From Streptococcus vestibularis ATCC 49124 (GTDB taxonomy: Bacteria; Bacillota; Bacilli; Lactobacillales; Streptococcaceae), in the NCBI RefSeq assembly GCF_000188295.1, contig NZ_GL831112.1, forward strand, positions 1,348,858 to 1,354,677: 5,820 bases of DNA, given 5' to 3'. Under the pieces are notes generated by a model. The model was not told where the DNA came from and made no database searches. It was given only the letters and a program-made list of their open reading frames with translations. Shown here in pieces: positions 1-5,690 of the stretch (position 1 is its first letter; every line of letters begins with the position of its first letter). The translations under genes and the position numbers were made by a program.

Positions 1-61
1 TTGATTCATCAGTTTTAAGGAAGATATGTTCATTGCAAACAAATCATATCAATTAGAAAGA

Positions 62-3000
62 TTAGTCTTCTTTCTTCTTACGAGCTACAAGACCAAATCC
101 ACTCAATACTCCGAGAAGTCCAAGTGCTGCTAGGCTAGCATTGTCTTCTGTACCTGTATTTGGAAGTTCACGTTGGCCATCCATATATTGAGGTGTCGAA
201 GGTGCTGCCGGTTGAGCTGGAGTTGTTGGAGTTTCATTATTATTTCCGTTGTTATCTCCATTATCTGCAGGTGTTACAGGTTGTGGAGTTTCTGGTTTTG
301 GTTCCGGCTTAGGCTCTGGTTTAGGAGTTGGAGCCGGCGTTGGGTTTGGTTGTGGTGCTGGAACATAGTTGATTGGCGTGTCCTTAGTTGGATCGTTTGG
401 TACGTTTGGTACTTCGTATCCTTGAGTTGGATCGTTTGGATCTACCGGTTTAAGTGGTTGACCGTTTCCATCAACAGGTGTATAACCTGGTACGTATGGA
501 AGAACTGGTTTATCACTTCCTGGTTTTGTTGGATCCGTTGGATCGTTTGGATATTTAATTGGACTTGTTGGTTGTCCTGGAATGTTTGGTACCCATGATC
601 CTAGTGGTGTGTAAACATATGTTACTGTTGAACCATCTGTTCCAATCTTACCTTTAGCTTCTCCATCTACTCTTACAAGTACGTATCCTGGAATCACTTT
701 TCCACTTGTTGTGTACTCATCGCCTACTTTTCCTTCTGTTGTTTCTGCAGGGATTAAGTCTTTGCCATTTTCATCTACATATTTAACTACTAGTTTAGCT
801 TTGTTGGCTACGTAGTTAATTACTGTATCTTGACTTGGATCTGTTGGAATGTTTGGTACTACATATCCTTTTGTTGGATCTGTTGGATCAACCGGTTTAA
901 GTGGATTTCCATCTTTATCTTCTGGTGTAAATCCTGGTACATATGGTAATGTTTCTGTTGGTTGTCCTGGTTTTGTTGGATCCGTTGGATCGTTTGGATA
1001 TTTAATTGGACTTGTTGGTTGTCCTGGGATGTTTGGTACCCATGATCCTAATGGTTTATATGTTACTACTTCTTTAATATCTTCTGAATCACCTGTTACA
1101 TTCACTACTGCAACACTTGCTTTATCAGCTAAGAATCCTTTAACTACTGGCGATTTAACTTCAGCTAAGTCTTGTGCTGGAGTCCAATCTCCATATGTAA
1201 CATCACCTGTTACCAAGTTGACCTTAGCTTCACGAGTGAATTTAGCTTCTTGTGTTACTGTTTTTGGTGTTCCATCTTCATTTAACACTGGTGTTCCATC
1301 TGCGTATACGTATGTAATTGTACGTGTTACTGTTTTGTTTAGATCTTTTTCTTCTAATCCAGCTGGGTATTTAGGTCCGTCTGGGTTGTTTGGATCTACT
1401 GGAGTTCCTGGTGTTTTTGGTTGATCTGGTGTTACTGTAACTTCTTTAGCTTTAAGTGTTACTTTGAACTCTTGATCAGTGCCTTTATCTTTATCGAACT
1501 TACCACCTTCTGGGTATGTATTAGATACTAATTCATATCCTTTGTTTTCTAGTTCTTTGATCTTAGCTTTTACTTCAGCTTCTTTTGTTAACGGTGTGTC
1601 TGAATCACCTTCTTCAGTAATAGCGTCTACTCCTGGAATTGGGTTTCCTTTTTCATCTACGAATGTTGTTTTAGCTTTTTGCGTATCTTTTACGTAGTTG
1701 ATTGGAGTGTCTTGACTTGGATCTGTTGGAAGATCTGGTACGATATATCCTTCTTCTGGATTGTTTGGATTTACAGGTTTAAGTGGATTTCCATCTTTAT
1801 CCTTCGGTGTGAATCCTGGTACATATGGTAATGTTTCTGTTGGTTGTCCTGGTTTTGTTGGATCTTGTGGATCGTTTGGATATTTGATTGGGTTTGTTGG
1901 TTGTCCTGGGATGTTTGGTACCCATGATCCTAGTGGTTTGTAGGTTACTACTTCTGTAGTATCTTTTGAATCCGCAGTTACATTTACAGTTGGTACAGTT
2001 GCTTTATCAGCTAAGTATCCTTTAACTACTGGTGATGTCACTTCAGACAAGTCTTGAGCTGGTGTCCAATCTCCGTATGTAACCTCACCTGTAACTAAGT
2101 TAACTTTCGCTTCACGTGTGAATTTAGCTTCTTGGGTTACTGTTTTTGGAGTGCCATCTTCGTTTAATACTGGAGTTCCATCTTCATAGACATAAGTAAT
2201 TGTACGTGTGACTATTTTGTTTAGATCTTTTTCTTCCAAACCAGCTGGGTATTTAGGTCCGTCTGGGTTGTTTGGATCCACTGGAGTTCCTGATGTTTTT
2301 GGTTGATCTGGTGTTACTGGTACAACACGTTCTTTAAGTGTTACTGTGAACTCTTGGTCAGTGTTAACATCTTTATCGAATGCTCCGTCTGTTGGATATG
2401 TATTAGATACTAATTCATATCCTTTATTTTGAGCTTCTTTGATTTTCGCAGCAATTTCATCCGCTTTTGTAAGTTTGTCTCCACCTTTACCTGTTTCAGA
2501 GATTGGCGTGTTACCTTCCACTTGCTTAACATTACCATCTTTGTCTTGGTAGACAAATGTTGTTTTAGCTTTTTGGATTGGTGAGTAAGTTACTACATAT
2601 TCGTAATCTTCATCTGTTGCAGTTGTTGGCTGTACAGGAACTTTTTCTACACTTGCAATGTAACCTTCTTTTTGAGGTACTGTTACTTCTGGAAGATTTG
2701 TATCTCCAATACCTTTCCAGTTAATGTAGATTGGTTTATCATTTGAACCAATTTCTGCTTTACCCTCAGCATTTGTCTTAACAGTTCCTTTATAGCTTAC
2801 AGTCTGAGTCGTTGGATCAAATACTTGTTGTCCTGCAAGACCTTGTGCATCATCAGCATACACATACTTAATTGTACGATTTACTTCTTCTACTCTTGTT
2901 TTCTTAACGTAATTGTAATCTACAGGCGTAACATAAGCTGATGCATTAAGCCCATTCTCTTTCAATTCTTCAGTAGAATATAAATCACGAGCTCTAGTGT

Positions 3001-5263
3001 TCGTTACACTTAACGTACCTTCAATTCCTGTTGTAGGAATGTTTGCAAGGATGTACTCTTCTCCATCCACTTCTTTTATTAATGGAGGAATATAGTCAGA
3101 TACATCGTATTTTTTACCTAGGACATTAGTATTATCCTTTGTACCATCTTCATTTAACGGACGATTACCATCGTATTTAGTAGTAGCATGTCCTATAATT
3201 TTACCAGTCTCAAGATCTTTAAGTCCAATTACTACTGCTCCTGTTGGTGGTTCTCCTAAAGGTGTTCCAGATGCGTTGATTTCCCAACCATTTGCAACTG
3301 TTGTAGTAACATCTTCTTTTTCACCGTTAATAGATGTACCACCTGATACTGTAAGAGTAGCTGCAGTTTTATCGTTCCCTGCTGTTCCACCTGTAATAAT
3401 CCCAAATTCATTATACGTAACGTTAGAGAATTCACTTGTTAAAGTTTTATCTTTAATTACTTTCTCTACACCTAAAGATTGAAGAGATAACGAGATATTA
3501 GAACCTTCTTGGATGTATCCTTCTGTTACAGTTACTTCTAATTCTGTTGGAGAGATCAGTTTTGGAGTTAATGTAAATCCACCTTCACGACCATCTTGAA
3601 GAATCCAAACATTATTTTCATTAGCTTTAACGTTTGCCCAACGGTTAGCAAGACGGTATGTAATACTGTCTCCTTTGTTAGGGTTAAGAGTTGAAGCTGT
3701 ATTTAAACCATTTACAAAGTTAGTACTTCCTTCAAGTTCTTTAAATTCTGTAAATTCAGAATTAGGTAATTTAATAGTAAATTTAGACCCTACTCCATAA
3801 CGGATGTCTGAGTCTGTATTAATCTCTAACGTATCACTCTTACTTTTCAGTTCATTTGAAACATATCCTAAACCATTATTTGTTCTTAATGAAGCTGATG
3901 TCCCTTGTTTTGAGAAAGTTGCTTGTTGACCTTTACGTGTATAGGTGTGTTCAACAACCGTTCTGCCATCGATCTTAATAGTTGCTTTGTAATCTGTATC
4001 TTTTGAGATTTGTGGAGCTAAGTAACCACCACCTGATAAGTTTTCAGCACCGAATGAAATATTAGGGTAATCTTTCGCTTTTTCATTCCATTCAATGTTA
4101 TAAGTGTATGTCCCAGTTTCATTAGCGATAGCTGGTTGTTCAGCAACACGCTCATCATAAGTCATTCCACGTTGAGTACGTTGTGCCCAATATGGTACAG
4201 ATTTATTATTGTTGTTTCCTGTTGATGTTTTATAGTCGATAGATTTAACTTTACCAATTACGGTACCATCTGCTGCTGTAATTTCTTTTCCAACAGGAAA
4301 TGCCGCACCAAACTCTGCTAAGTTTGTTACTTCAATTTTTGTAATGTCTCCTGCTTGTAAATCTGAAGTATCAAATGTTGAATCAAATCCCCACGCCTTA
4401 GGAGCTGTATTGTCAGCATTCATAGTAATATAACCATTTGTTACAGATTTAACTTTTTGTCCATCTTTAACAACATCTTTACCTACGATTTTTTGGTCTT
4501 GGGTTGTTGCATCATCTATCACTGCTTCAACTTTTCCTGCATGACCTGCACGCTTCATTTCAGCATAGACTGCTTCGATTGCGTCAGAAAGACGATTCAC
4601 TTGAGCTACCATCTGGTCTTTAGAAGCATCAGATAAGAGCAATTCTTTAGACGCTGTTGCTTCAAGCTTCACTGCAGTAATTGCAGCTGACAAATTTTGT
4701 TTATCTTCAACACCTGTCACTTCTTTATCTGAAAAGTTTGAGGCTACTGTTGCCATAACATCAGCTTCTGAAGTTAATTGAGTAAGAACTGTCTTAACAT
4801 CATCTTGTGCTTTTTCTGTTTCAACTTTTTCAGTTTTTTCTTTATCTGCTTCTGTTTTGTCAGCGTGCTCTTTATCAGATTTTTCTTTTACATCTGTTTC
4901 TGTTTTTTTATCAGTTTTATCTGTAGTCGCTTCAGTAACTTCTTTTTCTGCTACAGTTGTTACTTCATTTTTAGATTCTTCTTTAACTTCAGCGTTTTCA
5001 TCTGCTTTTACAGCATCAATCTTTAATTCTGGAAGTTTCTCTACAACAGGTGTTGACAAGGTAGAACCTGAAACATTTTTATCTGAATTTGATAGTCCAG
5101 AAGTAGCTGGGTTTACTGAAGGCGTAGCCTCATCAGCTCGTACTCCATTAGCACCTAAAAAGAGTGCCGTTCCCAAAAGAACGCTAGCAGCACCAAAGCT
5201 ATATTTACGAATAGAAAAACGTTGAGCTTTTCTACCATGGAATTTTTCCATTCTTGAATACAT
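62..5263 (-). CDS. YSIRK/LPXTG-anchored mosaic surface adhesin with Mub/MucBP-type repeats
   Basis: This encodes a predicted 1733-residue cell-wall protein that is exported by Sec and linked to peptidoglycan by a class A sortase. Visible parts are a signal peptide with FSIRKYSFGAAS (1-43), a charged and helical region (44-250), a non-repetitive beta-type head (about 251-665), MucBP-like and Muc_B2-like modules (674-897), two A-B-C repeat units (898-1485), a MucBP domain (about 1488-1554), a third C copy (1556-1634), a Pro-rich stalk, LPNTG (1700-1704), a hydrophobic segment (1709-1727) and the tail RKKKED. I chose the ATG at 5261-5263 because AAGAGGAG lies 5 nt upstream. An in-frame TTG at 5282-5284 would put that ribosome site inside the gene. 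The frame is intact, with TAA at 62-64. It appears monocistronic and divergent from an IS-like ORF. Family knowledge suggests adhesion to host glycans or matrix proteins; the actual ligand is unknown. The surface-anchored adhesin call is firm, but no named orthologue is assigned. Confidence 0.95.
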   Translation of the reverse strand: MYSRMEKFHGRKAQRFSIRKYSFGAASVLLGTALFLGANGVRADEATPSVNPATSGLSNSDKNVSGSTLSTPVVEKLPELKIDAVKADENAEVKEESKNEVTTVAEKEVTEATTDKTDKKTETDVKEKSDKEHADKTEADKEKTEKVETEKAQDDVKTVLTQLTSEADVMATVASNFSDKEVTGVEDKQNLSAAITAVKLEATASKELLLSDASKDQMVAQVNRLSDAIEAVYAEMKRAGHAGKVEAVIDDATTQDQKIVGKDVVKDGQKVKSVTNGYITMNADNTAPKAWGFDSTFDTSDLQAGDITKIEVTNLAEFGAAFPVGKEITAADGTVIGKVKSIDYKTSTGNNNNKSVPYWAQRTQRGMTYDERVAEQPAIANETGTYTYNIEWNEKAKDYPNISFGAENLSGGGYLAPQISKDTDYKATIKIDGRTVVEHTYTRKGQQATFSKQGTSASLRTNNGLGYVSNELKSKSDTLEINTDSDIRYGVGSKFTIKLPNSEFTEFKELEGSTNFVNGLNTASTLNPNKGDSITYRLANRWANVKANENNVWILQDGREGGFTLTPKLISPTELEVTVTEGYIQEGSNISLSLQSLGVEKVIKDKTLTSEFSNVTYNEFGIITGGTAGNDKTAATLTVSGGTSINGEKEDVTTTVANGWEINASGTPLGEPPTGAVVIGLKDLETGKIIGHATTKYDGNRPLNEDGTKDNTNVLGKKYDVSDYIPPLIKEVDGEEYILANIPTTGIEGTLSVTNTRARDLYSTEELKENGLNASAYVTPVDYNYVKKTRVEEVNRTIKYVYADDAQGLAGQQVFDPTTQTVSYKGTVKTNAEGKAEIGSNDKPIYINWKGIGDTNLPEVTVPQKEGYIASVEKVPVQPTTATDEDYEYVVTYSPIQKAKTTFVYQDKDGNVKQVEGNTPISETGKGGDKLTKADEIAAKIKEAQNKGYELVSNTYPTDGAFDKDVNTDQEFTVTLKERVVPVTPDQPKTSGTPVDPNNPDGPKYPAGLEEKDLNKIVTRTITYVYEDGTPVLNEDGTPKTVTQEAKFTREAKVNLVTGEVTYGDWTPAQDLSEVTSPVVKGYLADKATVPTVNVTADSKDTTEVVTYKPLGSWVPNIPGQPTNPIKYPNDPQDPTKPGQPTETLPYVPGFTPKDKDGNPLKPVNPNNPEEGYIVPDLPTDPSQDTPINYVKDTQKAKTTFVDEKGNPIPGVDAITEEGDSDTPLTKEAEVKAKIKELENKGYELVSNTYPEGGKFDKDKGTDQEFKVTLKAKEVTVTPDQPKTPGTPVDPNNPDGPKYPAGLEEKDLNKTVTRTITYVYADGTPVLNEDGTPKTVTQEAKFTREAKVNLVTGDVTYGDWTPAQDLAEVKSPVVKGFLADKASVAVVNVTGDSEDIKEVVTYKPLGSWVPNIPGQPTSPIKYPNDPTDPTKPGQPTETLPYVPGFTPEDKDGNPLKPVDPTDPTKGYVVPNIPTDPSQDTVINYVANKAKLVVKYVDENGKDLIPAETTEGKVGDEYTTSGKVIPGYVLVRVDGEAKGKIGTDGSTVTYVYTPLGSWVPNIPGQPTSPIKYPNDPTDPTKPGSDKPVLPYVPGYTPVDGNGQPLKPVDPNDPTQGYEVPNVPNDPTKDTPINYVPAPQPNPTPAPTPKPEPKPEPKPETPQPVTPADNGDNNGNNNETPTTPAQPAAPSTPQYMDGQRELPNTGTEDNASLAALGLLGVLSGFGLVARKKKED
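65..166 (-). other. LPNTG cell-wall sorting signal (residues 1700-1733)
   Basis: LPNTG (DNA 152-166) is followed by a hydrophobic helix (residues 1709-1727) and the basic tail RKKKED. Sortase A is expected to cut between Thr 1703 and Gly 1704 and join the protein to the peptidoglycan precursor. All three parts are intact, so anchoring should work. Confidence 0.96.
167..361 (-). other. Pro-rich wall-spanning region (residues 1635-1699)
   Basis: It starts PAPQPNPTPAPTPKPEPKPE, passes through an Asp/Asn/Gly-rich patch (DNGDNNGNNN) and ends with PTTPAQPAAPSTPQ before the anchor. Such low-complexity Pro, Lys and Glu segments are typical of the part of LPXTG proteins threaded through peptidoglycan. 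The short PKPE repeats could change in number. Confidence 0.85.
362..598 (-). repeat. Third copy of linker module C (residues 1556-1634)
   Basis: A 79-residue copy running from SWVPNIPGQPT to INYV, the same length as the copies at 1691-1927 and 809-1045. It lacks the A-B modules that precede the others. The DNA at 518-603 matches 965-1050 with one mismatch in 86 bp, so this copy is a recent duplicate or a gene-conversion product of copy 2. Confidence 0.9.
602..802 (-). other. MucBP domain (residues about 1488-1554)
   Basis: KLVVKYVDENGKDL, then TTEGKVGDEYT, IPGYVLVRVDG and STVTYVYTPLG is the canonical MucBP pattern: VxYVDxxG, a glycine turn, a YT strand, GY, and a final VTYVY strand. It is inserted between C copies 2 and 3 in place of an A-B pair. 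MucBP domains occur in Listeria and lactic acid bacteria surface proteins that contact mucin. Confidence 0.85.
809..1678 (-). repeat. Intragenic repeat unit 2 (modules A-B-C, residues 1196-1485)
   Basis: This is the second copy, 290 residues long, with A at 1196-1271, B at about 1312-1406 and C at 1407-1485. The B and C starts are offset from unit 1 by exactly 294 codons (882 bp). Module A is 4 residues shorter and diverges at its start. Long DNA blocks match unit 1, for example 1350-1435 with 2231-2317 and 910-1060 with 1795-1945. This points to duplication followed by limited divergence or gene conversion. Confidence 0.9.
1691..2572 (-). repeat. Intragenic repeat unit 1 (modules A-B-C, residues 898-1191)
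   Basis: This is the first of two large repeats, 294 residues long. Module A (898-977) runs from KAKTTFV to FTVTLK and shares GYELVSNTYP with unit 2. A Pro-rich joint (TPVDPNNPDGPKYPAGLEEK) leads to Muc_B2-like module B (about 1018-1112), which ends VVTYKPLG. Module C (1113-1191) is a Pro/Asp/Asn linker starting SWVPNIPGQPT and ending INYV. B and C match unit 2 most closely. Confidence 0.9.
2573..2902 (-). other. Divergent Muc_B2-like module (residues 788-897)
   Basis: VNRTIKYVYAD, then QTVSYKGTVKTN, INWKGIG, VPQKEGYIAS and YVVTYSPIQ follow the same order as the two B modules further on (TRTITYVY, TQEAKFTREA, YGDWTPA, VVKGYLAD, VVTYKPLG). It is therefore a diverged third member of that series. 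Muc_B2 domains belong to Mub-type mucus-binding proteins, but binding here is not shown. Confidence 0.6.
2906..3244 (-). other. Divergent MucBP-like module (residues 674-786)
   Basis: The segment begins TGAVVIGLKDLETGKIIG and continues through KKYDVSDYIPPLI and YILANIPTTGIEGTL to VDYNYV. This resembles the MucBP order: a beta strand, a D-x-x-TG turn, a Tyr-rich middle and a terminal Y-x-YV strand. It is longer and more diverged than the canonical copy at residues about 1488-1554. It probably joins the head to the stalk. Confidence 0.45.
3269..4513 (-). other. Putative N-terminal binding head (residues about 251-665)
   Basis: This is the only large non-repetitive region of the mature protein. 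It is rich in alternating hydrophobic and polar residues, Gly, Asn and Thr, as expected for beta-sandwich adhesin domains. Landmarks are WGFDSTFDTSDLQAGD (about 291-306), VPYWAQRTQRGMTYDER (about 356-372), ISFGAENLSGGGYLAP (about 402-417) and IRYGVGSKFTIKLP (about 487-500). Two subdomains are plausible, with a break near 470-480. The position after the leader and before the repeat stalk matches the ligand-binding N1/N2 regions of streptococcal adhesins such as Sgo0707. I cannot confirm homology to any one family and saw no RGD motif. Confidence 0.5.
4514..5134 (-). other. Charged low-complexity stretch plus helical segment (residues 44-250)
   Basis: Residues about 86-155 are almost entirely Lys, Glu, Asp, Thr, Ala and Val and read as a disordered or coiled-coil spacer. 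Residues about 187-245 look amphipathic and helical and end in AVYAEMKRAGH. From memory, this ending recurs after the YSIRK leader in many streptococcal LPXTG proteins. It probably spaces or presents the head. No catalytic motif is visible. Confidence 0.6.
5135..5263 (-). other. YSIRK-type signal peptide (residues 1-43)
   Basis: A basic N-region (MEKFHGRKAQR) is followed by FSIRKYSFGAAS and a hydrophobic core (VLLGTALFLGANG). The likely signal peptidase site is after VRA, before DEA (residue 44). In staphylococci and streptococci this class of signal is known to direct secretion at the division septum. The Met at residue 5 (MEKF) is an alternative start, but the ribosome site fits residue 1 better. 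Confidence 0.93.
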
Positions 5264-5268
5264 GTTTT

Positions 5269-5276
5269 CTCCTCTT
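5269..5276 (-). promoter_or_regulatory. Shine-Dalgarno site deciding the adhesin start
   Basis: AAGAGGAG on the minus strand ends 5 nt before the ATG at 5261-5263. This strong match sets the start at the MYSRMEKF methionine and argues against the in-frame TTG at 5282-5284. Confidence 0.9.
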
Positions 5277-5296
5277 AATGTCAAATAAAAAATTTT

Positions 5297-5326
5297 ACAG
5301 TTACATATAAAAGTATGTATTGCTGT
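5297..5326 (-). other. Possible stem-loop at the start of the adhesin leader
   Basis: TACATA and TATGTA form a 6-bp stem around a 6-nt loop (5302-5319). It is extended by ACAG/CTGT pairs at 5297-5300 and 5323-5326 across a small internal bulge. It is weak and AU-rich, and would be fully transcribed only from P1. A role in mRNA stability or translation is only a possibility. Confidence 0.3.
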
Positions 5327-5353
5327 TATAAAAGTAATTTAACTATAACTCAA
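5325..5353 (-). promoter_or_regulatory. Alternative overlapping promoter P2 for the adhesin gene
   Basis: TTGAGT (5348-5353) and TATAAC (5325-5330) are 17 bp apart on the minus strand. The -35 matches 4 of 6 consensus bases and the -10 matches 5 of 6. It overlaps the P1 -10 box, so the two could not be used together. It ranks below P1 because of its weaker -35. Confidence 0.35.
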
Positions 5354-5371
5354 ATCATATTAATTTGTCAA
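5342..5371 (-). promoter_or_regulatory. Candidate sigma-70-type promoter P1 for the adhesin gene
   Basis: A perfect TTGACA (5366-5371) and TATAGT (5342-5347, 5 of 6 consensus bases) are 18 bp apart on the minus strand. Transcription would start near 5335, giving a leader of about 70 nt. The -35 lies inside an 11-bp direct repeat, and the spacer holds a short inverted repeat (CAAAT/ATTTG, 5351-5367). Confidence 0.65.
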
Positions 5372-5381
5372 TTAATTTGTC
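5359..5381 (-). repeat. 11-bp direct repeat over the adhesin promoter
   Basis: GACAAATTAAT occurs twice on the minus strand, at 5371-5381 and 5359-5369, with a 12-bp period. The second copy contains most of the P1 -35 box. Such an arrangement can be a regulator site, but in AT-rich DNA it may also be chance. Confidence 0.75.
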
Positions 5382-5476
5382 TCGTTTTATTCAATTTATT
5401 TATATTATTTTTTTGTTTTCTAGATACTAAAAAATGATAACAACAAGCTTCTTCAAAATAATAATTGGTTTTTTAT

Positions 5477-5506
5477 TGCAATATATATATATATATATAT
5501 ATTGCA
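5477..5506. repeat. (AT)11 microsatellite within a 30-bp perfect palindrome
   Basis: TGCA, eleven AT dinucleotides and TGCA form an uninterrupted palindrome. Outside a 2-bp mismatch the symmetry resumes with TTTT (5471-5474) and AAAA (5509-5512). The tract can slip in copy number and can extrude as a cruciform. It lies about 105 bp upstream of the adhesin -35 and about 185 bp upstream of the ORF at 5691. Confidence 0.95.
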
Positions 5507-5560
5507 TAAAAATTCACAAAAGAACGGATTTCCTCATTTCGAAAACTTAGCTTTTCTTCA

Positions 5561-5601
5561 ACCCACTACAGTTGACAAGGAGTCTAATTTCTGTAGTGGG
5601 T
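5561..5601. repeat. Inverted repeat with 11-bp arms and 19-nt loop
   Basis: ACCCACTACAG (5561-5571) and CTGTAGTGGGT (5591-5601) are perfect reverse complements. A partial third element, CCACTGTAG (5606-5614), follows, and its CCACT can pair with AGTGG of the right arm. There is no T-run next to it, so it is not a standard terminator in either direction. It may belong to the left end of the neighbouring insertion sequence or to a dispersed intergenic repeat. Confidence 0.85.
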
Positions 5602-5635
5602 AAAACCACTGTAGATTTATAGAGCTTTTTAAATG

Positions 5636-5664
5636 TACACAAAAAGTCCCATAAGAACTATAAT
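5636..5664 (+). promoter_or_regulatory. Candidate promoter for the IS-like ORF
   Basis: A perfect TATAAT (5659-5664) is preceded 17 bp upstream by TACACA (5636-5641), which matches 4 of 6 bases of the -35 consensus. Transcription would start near 5671, about 20 nt before the ATG at 5691. The -35 is weak, so the call rests mainly on the -10 and its position. Confidence 0.45.
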
Positions 5665-5690
5665 GAAAAGCAACCAAACCATCATTAGGA

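Larger units (their letters stand above)
5285..5690. other. AT-rich divergent intergenic region
   Basis: This 406-bp gap separates the leftward adhesin gene from the rightward IS-like ORF. Reading rightward it holds the adhesin promoters and direct repeat (5325-5381), a featureless AT-rich stretch (about 5382-5470), the (AT)11 palindrome (5477-5506), a featureless stretch (5507-5560), an 11-bp-arm inverted repeat (5561-5601) and a candidate promoter for the ORF at 5691. I saw no tRNA, CRISPR repeat or convincing terminator. Confidence 0.8.

Noticed and set aside
1..61. A rho-independent terminator downstream of the adhesin gene.
   Set aside because: Only a 6-bp GATATG/CATATC pairing with a large loop is present, with no GC-rich stem or U-run. 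The terminator is probably outside the window.
173..598. A 141-codon plus-strand open frame rich in Trp, Cys and Ile, like a membrane protein.
   Set aside because: It is a shadow of the adhesin tail and third linker copy. Its composition follows from reading TGG- and TTT-rich antisense DNA, and no ribosome site or promoter is visible.
849..1424. A 191-codon plus-strand open frame with collagen-like Gly spacing (GTT, GSV, GST, GLS).
   Set aside because: It is antisense to the Pro-rich repeat linkers. Pro codons (CCN) read as Gly (GGN) on the other strand, which explains the Gly pattern. It has no ribosome site, and a similar frame recurs antisense to the other repeat copy (1761-1943).
362..2572. 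A CRISPR array or satellite suggested by the regularly spaced repeats.
   Set aside because: The repeats are coding, in frame, of 237-882 bp, and make protein modules. There are no short uniform repeats with unique spacers.
4778..5225. Two overlapping plus-strand open frames rich in Phe, Ser and Cys.
   Set aside because: They are antisense to the Lys/Glu-rich region, where AAA and GAA codons become TTT and TTC. They overlap each other in different frames, and neither has start signals.
5264..5284. A longer adhesin starting at the in-frame TTG (5282-5284).
   Set aside because: The strong AAGAGGAG site lies inside those codons and serves the ATG at 5261-5263. The added seven residues are not part of a normal YSIRK leader.
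5401..5420. A T-run resembling the tail of a plus-strand terminator.
   Set aside because: No stable stem precedes it, and no plus-strand gene lies upstream. It is part of the general AT-richness.
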